Assembly (NCBI GenBank): GCA_963524305.1
Contig: CAURGH010000041.1
Coordinates: 1 to 6,563, forward strand
Length of the DNA stretch: 6,563 nucleotides
From: JABCPH02 sp963524305
Lineage (GTDB): Bacteria > Fusobacteriota > Fusobacteriia > Fusobacteriales > Leptotrichiaceae
Reading direction: 5' to 3'
The notes beneath the pieces are model-generated. The model was given only the letters and a program-made list of their open reading frames with translations, was not told the DNA's origin and searched no databases. Shown here piece by piece: positions 1 through 5,750 of the stretch. The position numbers and the translations under genes were made by a program. Every line of letters starts with the position of its first letter. Position 1 is the first letter of the stretch.

Positions 1-10
1 ATTTTATCAT
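1..10 (-). other. Possible start of a further downstream gene at the window edge
   Basis: On the minus strand an ATG at 10-8 is preceded at suitable spacing by AAAAAAGGA, so a gene beginning Met-Ile-Lys may run off the left edge. Only three codons are visible. There is little room for a promoter between the terminator and this start, so it may be chance. Confidence 0.2.
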
Positions 11-39
11 GGATGTATCCTTTTTTCAATTTTTTTTAC

Positions 40-87
40 AAAAAAAGCAATTCATCTCCCACTTATAGAAGTTGGAGACTTCTTGCT
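40..87 (-). terminator. Intrinsic terminator ending the operon (also resembles an IS200/IS605 end hairpin)
   Basis: On the minus strand, 23 bases after the lipoprotein stop, AGCAA pairs with TTGCT as an outer stem. After a 4-by-4 internal loop (GAAG/TGAA), TCTCC-A-ACTT pairs with AAGT-G-GGAGA around a CTAT loop, with a single A/G mismatch. A run of T residues follows directly (plus-strand A-run 40-46). This is a good intrinsic terminator. The inner hairpin flanked by GAAG and TGAATTGC also resembles, from memory, the 3' end of tnpB-bearing IS200/IS605 elements, but no transposase gene is present here. Confidence 0.7.
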
Positions 88-109
88 ATCTTTTGTTAAA
101 TAACCCTCT

Positions 110-1354
110 TTATTGTTTTTTATTTATTGCTGTAGCCTCATTTAAAAATTTTTCATACTGCTTTATTCTTCCGCTTTGACCTTCATTATAATTTTTTAAT
201 TTTGTTGAGTTTTTAACCACATCTACCCATTCTTTTATTTCTTTCAAATTTTTTTCTCTATAATAATATTTTAACAAATAATTAATTGCTCTATAATCTT
301 TTAGCTCAGCTGCTTTTAAGTACAAATCAAAAGATTCGAGTTTATAACCTTCTTCTTCCAAAATTTGTGCTAAATATATTTGTGAATCAGTGTATCCTGC
401 ATTCGCTGCTATCCGATACCATTTTTTTGCTTCATCAATATTTCTATTTCTATTCTCAATAATTCCTATAAAAACAGCAGCTTCCTTTAAACCATTTTCA
501 TATGCCTTTTTATATTTTTCTATTCCTTTTTCTTTTTCATCCTTAAAACGATAATAAAAATCAGCTGTATACAAAATTCCTTCTTTTTTCAACTTCTCCA
601 TTTGCAGAAAATATTTTTTTGCTGTATCATAATCTTTTTTTAAAATATTTTCCTCTCCTTTTATATACAACTCAAAAAACTCTTTATCCATCCTATCTTT
701 TGATAAACTGTATTCCAGTAAATTATTTGCTTCATCATCAAATCTAAAAATTTCTTTTGTATTTAATATTTTATCTTGCCAGTATTTCAATTTTTCATTA
801 TCTTTTTTCATATAATATATTTTTATTAAGTATAACATCGAATCCGCATCTTTGCGATTTCCAGCTTCTATAAAATATTTCTCAGCCTCATTTTTTCTAT
901 TTGTTTTATATAAAAACGTAGCAAAAGATTTATATCCTAATACATTCTCTTTATCCAATGATTTTTTGTACCATTCTTCCGCCTTTTTATAATCATTATT
1001 ATCCTCAGCAATCATACCTAAAATTGTACCTGCCTTTTTATTTCCTTTTTCAAAAGCTATCTCATACCTCTTTTTTCCTTCATTTTCATCAATATGTTCA
1101 TAATACATATCTGCAATTGAAACATAAGCAGTTTTGTCATATTTTGCCACTTTTAAAAAATACTTTTCTGCTTCTTTATAGTTTTCTCTGTTCAATTCAT
1201 AGGCAATTCTTGCCATTAATTGAGCTTTTTGAGGATTTTTTTTGTTTTCCTGATGAAAAGAAACATCATCAATATCTTCTATTATTACTTCTTTTTCTCG
1301 ATTTCCACAACTCATTAATATACAAAAAAAGATTATCAAAATAAATTTTTTCAT
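110..1354 (-). CDS. Sel1/TPR-like repeat lipoprotein
   Basis: The 414-residue product has a short lipoprotein signal peptide: Lys2-Lys3, a hydrophobic core (FILIIFFCIL) and a lipobox ending Leu13-Met-Ser-Cys16, so mature Cys16 should be lipidated. Residue +2 is Gly, not the Asp retention signal of enterobacteria. The rest is a run of helical-pair repeats of Sel1/TPR type, for example DYKKAEEWYKKSLDK, NRKNEAEKYFIEAGN, DEAKKWYRIAANAGYTDSQIYLA and LESFDLYLKAAELKDYRAINYL. Such solenoids bind other proteins. Sel1-repeat proteins serve as immunity proteins for some type VI effectors (the PldB-linked proteins of Pseudomonas), so an envelope immunity or accessory role is plausible here but unproven. 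The ATG at 1354 has AGGAG ten bases upstream (1365-1369). It is the last gene before the terminator. Confidence 0.88.
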   Translation of the reverse strand: MKKFILIIFFCILMSCGNREKEVIIEDIDDVSFHQENKKNPQKAQLMARIAYELNRENYKEAEKYFLKVAKYDKTAYVSIADMYYEHIDENEGKKRYEIAFEKGNKKAGTILGMIAEDNNDYKKAEEWYKKSLDKENVLGYKSFATFLYKTNRKNEAEKYFIEAGNRKDADSMLYLIKIYYMKKDNEKLKYWQDKILNTKEIFRFDDEANNLLEYSLSKDRMDKEFFELYIKGEENILKKDYDTAKKYFLQMEKLKKEGILYTADFYYRFKDEKEKGIEKYKKAYENGLKEAAVFIGIIENRNRNIDEAKKWYRIAANAGYTDSQIYLAQILEEEGYKLESFDLYLKAAELKDYRAINYLLKYYYREKNLKEIKEWVDVVKNSTKLKNYNEGQSGRIKQYEKFLNEATAINKKQ

Positions 1355-1405
1355 TATAATTTTTCTCCTACAAAATAATATTAAATTTTACTTTATGATG
1401 TTTAT

Positions 1406-2479
1406 TTAGAACAATGGTTTAGTATTGTCTTTTTCAGTCATAATAAGATACTTGTTATTTTTCATATACTCTATACTCCGTCTATATCGATTATTACTAG
1501 GATAAAAAAATTTTAAAAAGTTTCTGTGTTCTGGGACATTATGATTTATATAATCGTACACTTCATAATTCACTGTTGCTTTCTTTAATTTTTCTTTTAT
1601 TGTATTCACTCCTATCTTTTTAGGTTTTAATTCACTTGACACTTCTTTAAATACATTTTTTCTGGGTTTTACCCCTTCCTTCAACCCATCCTTTAAAGCA
1701 TTAAGGACTGCATCAGAAATGTCTTCAACCCCATTCTCAATAGTGTATTTTTTATCCGTTCTTATTTTCCCTTTTAATGGCGGATATTTTAATCCTTTCT
1801 CAAAGTTTTTTTTACCTTCTGCTTCTAATTCTTCATCTCCTATAATTTTTCCTGACAACATCATCCTGTATCCATTAAATGTTACACTATTAAATGGTGA
1901 AGCTTCAAAGCCTCTTCCAGTTTTAAATGCTGCTTTTTTATAATTCTCCAAAATATTTGAAATTACATTTGGAATATTTTCTGGTACCTTTTTTATTCCT
2001 CCATTAAAAAGAATACCTATATTTTCAGAATCAATATATGAAACTCCTATAAAATCAATTATTCCTTCTAATGATACAAAAATCCATGGATTATCTTCAT
2101 AAAACATTAAAAATTCATTTTTTTTACCTTCAAATTCACTAAAATCTTGTCCATTAAAAATTATATCTAATTCAACATTATGTTTTCCACAACACAATTT
2201 ACTTGTCATTAATACAACTCTTTTTCCATTTGAAATTATATTTTGTGATAAAGTTTCTTCTTTCCAATAAAATCCTTTTTTATCTATCAGGGCATCGTAT
2301 AAACTTAACTGGTTTGGTGATGCCACATATTTTATTTTTCCAATCGTATGTTCCCCTATTTTTGAATCTATCTCAAGATTCATATCCCTCCAAAGTATCT
2401 GCTGTCCGTCTATTTCTATCTTTATTCTTTCAGCTGAAAAAAATTCCACTGGCTTTTGATTATTTAAATTATTCTCCAT
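1406..2479 (-). CDS. Unrecognised protein of the effector/immunity island, N-terminus faintly VgrG-hub-like
   Basis: I do not recognise this 357-residue protein. It has no signal peptide or transmembrane segment. Residues about 17-52 (ERIKIEIDG, then LEIDSKIGEHTIGKIKYV) faintly recall the opening strands of VgrG/gp27-type hub domains, where a ligand-like beta strand is followed by an 'EH' turn; this is a weak impression. A Cys-Cys-Gly-Lys-His stretch sits at 96-100. The middle (about 100-215) is beta-rich with several FNG turns (FNGQDF, LFNGGIKK, FNGYRM). The last 130 residues are basic and Lys-rich (PRKNVFKEV, RYRRSIEYMKNNKYL), possibly a nucleic-acid- or protein-binding tail or a toxin domain. 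It starts 26 bases after the MORN gene and is followed 51 bases later by the lipoprotein gene. It could be a further effector whose immunity is the lipoprotein, or an accessory protein of the injection system. Confidence 0.75.
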   Translation of the reverse strand: MENNLNNQKPVEFFSAERIKIEIDGQQILWRDMNLEIDSKIGEHTIGKIKYVASPNQLSLYDALIDKKGFYWKEETLSQNIISNGKRVVLMTSKLCCGKHNVELDIIFNGQDFSEFEGKKNEFLMFYEDNPWIFVSLEGIIDFIGVSYIDSENIGILFNGGIKKVPENIPNVISNILENYKKAAFKTGRGFEASPFNSVTFNGYRMMLSGKIIGDEELEAEGKKNFEKGLKYPPLKGKIRTDKKYTIENGVEDISDAVLNALKDGLKEGVKPRKNVFKEVSSELKPKKIGVNTIKEKLKKATVNYEVYDYINHNVPEHRNFLKFFYPSNNRYRRSIEYMKNNKYLIMTEKDNTKPLF

Positions 2480-2489
2480 TTTGATATTG

Positions 2490-2496
2490 CTCCTTT
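2490..2496 (-). promoter_or_regulatory. Shine-Dalgarno AAAGGAG that fixes the start at 2479
   Basis: AAAGGAG lies ten bases before the ATG at 2479 on the minus strand. A longer reading from a TTG at 2509 would overlap the stop of the MORN gene and swallow this site, so the ATG is preferred. Confidence 0.75.
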
Positions 2497-2505
2497 TTAA
2501 ATATT

Positions 2506-3645
2506 TCAATAATTTTTCAAAATTTCTCTAAAAATTTCTACTATTTCATTCTTGTTAACATACACTCCTCTTCCTTCAAAACTTAATCTATAATATGGTA
2601 AAGGCTCTTCATAAAACCATTCTATGTTTTTAAGTAATCTTTTCTTTTCAAACAATTCAAGTATTTTTATCTTTTCTTGAAATTCCTCAATTGGAAAAAT
2701 AGATCCTTTTGGTTCACTGCCTTTTCGCATTTCTAAAATAGTCCATGTATTAATTTCATAAAAATTTTTACTAGGTTTATATTTTTCTTTTCTTTCATCA
2801 GATATTTCTTTTGTAATTCCGTTAATACTATTTTCTATATTTTCATTTTTAATATCTTTTATTCTTTCTGGAAATAGATTAGTATTTATCTCATCAACTA
2901 TATCTGATTTTACTTTATTTTCTACTTTTTTATCAGAAGCAACATACGTGCTATTAATAAATATATCTTTTGAAAAATTAAGTATTTCTTTATCTCCATT
3001 TTTATAATAATATATCCATTTTCCTTCCATTTTATCATTTAAAAATTCACCTTCTGTTTTTGTATTTCCATCTTCATAATATTCAATATAACTACCATTC
3101 AAATCATCATCATAGTAATTAAAGCTGTTTTCTAAAATACCATTATCATAATATTCTTTAGAAATTCCATTTTTTTTACCATTTCTATAATTAATAACTG
3201 ATAATATATTTCCATTTTCATAATAAATTTTTTCTTGATTTACTGGAACATCATAATTATATTCAATTTCTCTATAGATTCCAGAACTTTTATCATAATA
3301 TTCCTGTTGAATTCCATTTAATTTACCTTTATCATAATAAGAAACCCTCTTAATATTTCCTTTTCTGTAATTTTCAATATATTTTCCATTTATTTCACCG
3401 CTTATATAATTTCCTTTTTCCTTTATATTTCCATTTTTATAATATTCTAAATACTCTCCATTTATTAATCCATCTTTAAAATTCATAATTATTTTTAACT
3501 CACCTGTAGAAAAATAAAGATAGACTATTCCATTATACCACATATTATCATATAAAAATCTTGTCCCATAATCTTCTTTTATTCTTATATTATTTAAAAA
3601 ATCAAAGTCTTCCTTTAAATGTAACTCTTTTATTTTTTCTTCCAT
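2506..3645 (-). CDS. MORN_2-repeat protein, YwqK-family antitoxin type, with extra C-terminal domain
   Basis: The 379-residue product has about seven or eight MORN_2 repeats between roughly residues 38 and 223, following the pattern NG-x-Y-x-E-YY-x-NG-x-I-K (for example NGEYLEYYKNGNIKEKGNY and NGSYIEYYEDGNTKTEG). Proteins of this kind are annotated as YwqK-family antitoxins. In Bacillus subtilis ywqK lies beside ywqJ, an LXG toxin with a deaminase-fold C-terminus, so its presence behind a deaminase here fits an immunity role. After a Lys/Asn-rich linker (about 230-290) comes a separate domain at about 293-379 (FYEINTWTILEMRKG...VYVNKNEIVEIFREIL) that I do not recognise. There is no signal peptide. 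The ATG at 3645 has AAAGG eight bases upstream (3654-3658), next to the stop of the preceding gene. The repeat call is firm; antitoxin function is inferred from family and context. Confidence 0.85.
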   Translation of the reverse strand: MEEKIKELHLKEDFDFLNNIRIKEDYGTRFLYDNMWYNGIVYLYFSTGELKIIMNFKDGLINGEYLEYYKNGNIKEKGNYISGEINGKYIENYRKGNIKRVSYYDKGKLNGIQQEYYDKSSGIYREIEYNYDVPVNQEKIYYENGNILSVINYRNGKKNGISKEYYDNGILENSFNYYDDDLNGSYIEYYEDGNTKTEGEFLNDKMEGKWIYYYKNGDKEILNFSKDIFINSTYVASDKKVENKVKSDIVDEINTNLFPERIKDIKNENIENSINGITKEISDERKEKYKPSKNFYEINTWTILEMRKGSEPKGSIFPIEEFQEKIKILELFEKKRLLKNIEWFYEEPLPYYRLSFEGRGVYVNKNEIVEIFREILKNY

Positions 3646-3658
3646 AAGTTAAACCTTT

Positions 3659-4429
3659 CTAATATGGCTGTACCAGGTTTTCTTTTATAAATTCCATTAT
3701 CCGATTATATCCATATACTTCACCTGTATCAAATGTCACTTCCTTTATGCTATTTTCTTTTATGTAGTTCTCTATTTTTTCATATAGTATGTCCCTTATT
3801 ATTTCTTCATCTAACATAATATCCAGTTTTTTTAATTTATTCCTAAAATCCTCTTTATTAATTTCTTCATTCTTTTTCATTTTTTCCAAATAGCTTATAA
3901 TGTAATCTGGTATTGATTTTGATTTTCTTAAATCTTTTTTTGTTTCTATTATAAAATTATTTCTTATTTCACTTAAATCATCTGCATAAAAAGCCTCTAT
4001 CACTTTATATACTTCTTCCTTAGATTTAGCAAAATCTTTTAATGGCATTCCTTTTATAGAAAACGACCATATTATTGAAACATCAGGAAAACTTTTCATT
4101 TCATCTCTTCCATTCAATTCTACATATGAATAATACATTATATCTGTTTCATCTTCTATATCTATACTTACAAATCCTTGTATTATTTCCATATACATTT
4201 TTTTTTCATATTCATATTTTTCTTTTTCCTTGTTATATCTATATAATTCCAATATAAATTCCCTTGATACTGTTCTATTTTTCAATGACATTTCATACTC
4301 TTTATCAAAACTTCTTATTGCTTCTAAAAAATGAATTGGTATGCTGTCTTTAGATATAAAATATCCTTCTCCACCATATATTTTTTCTTCGTTTATTCTA
4401 TCTAATAAATTTTTAAAAATTTTTTTCAT
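3659..4429 (-). CDS. Unrecognised protein, candidate immunity protein for the deaminase toxin
   Basis: I do not recognise the family. The 256-residue product starts MKKIFKNLLDRINEEK from an ATG with a very strong SD. It is rich in Glu and Lys, looks mostly helical with a mixed central part (about 75-135, including YYSYVELNG and VSIIWSFSIKG), and has no signal peptide or membrane segment, so it should be cytoplasmic. That is where immunity to a DNA- or RNA-modifying deaminase would have to act. It follows the toxin by 27 bases and precedes the MORN gene by 13, so the three should be co-transcribed. Toxin-then-immunity order is the rule in polymorphic-toxin and type VI effector loci, which is the only basis for the functional guess. 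Its SD is far better than anything before the toxin, so it would be made even if the toxin frame is broken. Confidence 0.8.
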   Translation of the reverse strand: MKKIFKNLLDRINEEKIYGGEGYFISKDSIPIHFLEAIRSFDKEYEMSLKNRTVSREFILELYRYNKEKEKYEYEKKMYMEIIQGFVSIDIEDETDIMYYSYVELNGRDEMKSFPDVSIIWSFSIKGMPLKDFAKSKEEVYKVIEAFYADDLSEIRNNFIIETKKDLRKSKSIPDYIISYLEKMKKNEEINKEDFRNKLKKLDIMLDEEIIRDILYEKIENYIKENSIKEVTFDTGEVYGYNRIMEFIKENLVQPY

Positions 4430-4436
4430 TTCATTT

Positions 4437-4444
4437 CCCTCCCT
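4437..4444 (-). promoter_or_regulatory. Shine-Dalgarno AGGGAGGG that fixes the start at 4429
   Basis: The minus strand reads AGGGAGGG seven bases before the ATG at 4429. A longer reading from a TTG at 4450 would place this site inside the coding sequence, so the shorter start (MKKIFKNLL) is preferred. Confidence 0.85.
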
Positions 4445-4456
4445 ATGCAAATTTAT

Positions 4457-4951
4457 TTACTTATTATTTTTTTCATTATTTGGAAATACAGAATCTGTTG
4501 AAAAGACAGGAGGTGTTGAATCCACTCTGTATAATTTCCCCTTTCCAAAACCGGAATCCCAATAATAAGTTCCATCTGCACCTTCTATTGTAAGCGAATT
4601 AGCTCCCTTATATTGAGCAAGACTCGCCATATCACCTTGACAAAAACCACAAGGAACTGTCAATCCTTTATAACTGGATGAAGATTTTAATTTTATGTAT
4701 ATATTCTTTCCTCTTACATCTCCAAGTCCCTCTATTGTTTGACCTTCTGCATGTAATGTTTCTGGAAATATATTTGCATCTTTTTCTGGTTTTTTTAAAA
4801 ATTTCTTCCATTTTTTATTTGAGATAAAGTCATTTTTCTCTCCTAATTCTGTACCGTTTATTCTTTGATTAGAAGTTTGATTTACTCCATAAGACACTTT
4901 TCCATCTCCTGTATAACCTTCCGCCATCATTTTCTCTAAAATAATTTTCAT
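4457..4951 (-). CDS. Cytidine-deaminase-fold toxin, DddA / SCP1.201-like (possibly only the C-terminal toxin domain)
   Basis: The product is a predicted zinc-dependent nucleic-acid deaminase toxin of 164 residues. The signature is His67-Ala-Glu69-Gly-Gln followed about 30 residues later by Pro100-Cys101-Gly-Phe-Cys104. In the deaminase superfamily, His and the two Cys bind Zn and Glu is the proton shuttle. The HxEGQ plus CGFC pairing recalls DddA, the type VI double-strand DNA cytosine deaminase of Burkholderia (HVEGQ, then CGFC), more than plain nucleoside deaminases. YwqJ- or BURPS668_1122-type toxin deaminases are alternatives. The strands after each motif (NIYIKL, SLTIEG) fit the fold. 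There is no N-terminal trafficking domain. The ATG at 4951 has no SD, unlike its neighbours, and the frame closes two codons before the GTA at 4957. I infer it is either the C-terminal domain of a larger effector cut off by a frameshift or an orphan toxin cassette. A candidate immunity gene begins 27 bases downstream. The fold call is strong; dsDNA as substrate is inference. Confidence 0.75.
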   Translation of the reverse strand: MKIILEKMMAEGYTGDGKVSYGVNQTSNQRINGTELGEKNDFISNKKWKKFLKKPEKDANIFPETLHAEGQTIEGLGDVRGKNIYIKLKSSSSYKGLTVPCGFCQGDMASLAQYKGANSLTIEGADGTYYWDSGFGKGKLYRVDSTPPVFSTDSVFPNNEKNNK

Positions 4952-5528
4952 TTTTACTTATTATGCTGCAATCACATTTTAATAAATATCCTGTTGTTAT
5001 TTCAAAATAATACACTATTTCTAATTCACTTTTTAATTTTTGACTTTTATTAAAGTTAAACATTTCATTAAATTTATAATTATTAAAAATCCCATCTCTC
5101 AAATGCCCTTTTATTACTATTTCTAACATATTTTTGCTCATATCATAATTTTTCATACATATTTCTGTAACTATTGGTAAAGTTATATTACTTATATAAT
5201 TTTTTATTTCAAATTTTCCTTTTTTTATATTATTTGTAACATAAGTTTTATTATACCCATCAAAAAATAATAATTTGTAAACTAAATTATTAAAAAAATT
5301 TTGTTTAAAAGAAATATCATTTTTATAACCTAAATCTGTTAATTCAATTAAAGATAACATTGTATTATCTGTAAAATATTTATTTGTTAGTTCTACTTTT
5401 TTACTTACCCATTCTTTTCTTAAATCATCAAAATTTAATATTTTTATTGGTTCTCCTGATTTCTCTATTAAAATTTTTACTTTATTATTTATTGTTGAAA
5501 GTTCTTTTAAATACTTATCTATTGGCAA
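4869..5528 (-). CDS. 3' fragment of the same unrecognised VgrG-adjacent protein (TTG start unlikely to be real)
   Basis: This frame is open from 5534 to the stop at 4869. The only start near its 5' end is a TTG at 5528 with no SD, overlapping the preceding fragment by 14 bases, so independent translation is doubtful. The 219 residues mix Lys/Asn/Ile-rich helices and strands, with no motif I recognise; a Cys-x-Cys (KCDCS) lies near the end of the plausible part. The final ~25 residues (from about NDGGRLYRRW) are rich in Arg and Trp, unlike the rest. They are read out of frame over the start of the deaminase gene, so they are probably not the native C-terminus. Joined to the upstream fragment, the protein would be about 280 to 290 residues before the toxin begins. 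It could be the N-terminal delivery domain of the effector or a separate adaptor whose end was overwritten. Confidence 0.6.
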   Translation of the reverse strand: MPIDKYLKELSTINNKVKILIEKSGEPIKILNFDDLRKEWVSKKVELTNKYFTDNTMLSLIELTDLGYKNDISFKQNFFNNLVYKLLFFDGYNKTYVTNNIKKGKFEIKNYISNITLPIVTEICMKNYDMSKNMLEIVIKGHLRDGIFNNYKFNEMFNFNKSQKLKSELEIVYYFEITTGYLLKCDCSIISKNENYFRENDGGRLYRRWKSVLWSKSNF

Positions 5529-5739
5529 TTCTACTTATTCCACTTAGATTTAGTTCTATTTCTTTTCCATAAAAATTATCTTTTAAATATTCAAAATTTA
5601 TCTGCTGATTAGTTTTACTAAAATAGTTTATATCCTGTTCTGTTCCTGTTATTTTATATTTATAATCACTTTCCACTAAATATTCTAATTTTACTCCTAA
5701 ATTATAGTCTGTATTCAATAATTTTTTTATTTCAAACAT
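5515..5739 (-). CDS. 5' fragment of an unrecognised VgrG-adjacent protein, probably frameshifted
   Basis: The start is firm: an ATG preceded by AGGAGGG, nine bases after the vgrG stop. The 74-residue product is charged and beta-rich (MFEIKKLLNTDYN at the N-terminus), with no signal peptide, membrane segment or motif I recognise. It is too short for a normal adaptor or effector, and its last residues (SRIANR) look accidental. Skipping the A at base 5535 after Ile68 joins it without a stop to the next frame, giving ...LNLSGI-VELPIDKYLKEL..., a smooth continuation. I infer that this piece and the frame ending at 4869 were one protein. Its place between VgrG and the deaminase suggests a delivery domain or loading adaptor, but that rests on context only. 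Confidence 0.65.
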   Translation of the reverse strand: MFEIKKLLNTDYNLGVKLEYLVESDYKYKITGTEQDINYFSKTNQQINFEYLKDNFYGKEIELNLSGISRIANR

Positions 5740-5743
5740 ACTT

Positions 5744-5750
5744 CCCTCCT
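5744..5750 (-). promoter_or_regulatory. Shine-Dalgarno AGGAGGG overlapping the vgrG stop
   Basis: The minus strand reads AGGAGGG four bases before the ATG at 5739 and shares two bases with the TAG stop of the upstream spike gene. The overlap implies translational coupling of the effector gene to vgrG and fixes the start at 5739. Confidence 0.8.

Noticed and set aside
958..1344. Plus-strand open frame of 128 codons over the lipoprotein gene
   Set aside because: Its product is Phe/Leu/His-rich, the typical antisense image of a Lys/Glu-rich repeat protein, with no SD and no gene context. The minus-strand lipoprotein has a clear lipobox and SD.
1355..1405. TAATAT as a promoter -10 box before the lipoprotein gene
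   Set aside because: No convincing -35 at proper spacing, and TA-rich hexamers are expected by chance in this composition.
2480..2509. Upstream TTG start for the 1406-2479 gene
   Set aside because: It would overlap the MORN gene stop and bury the AAAGGAG site; the ATG at 2479 is better placed.
4430..4450. Upstream TTG start for the candidate immunity gene
   Set aside because: The extra residues (MHREGNE) simply encode the SD AGGGAGGG.
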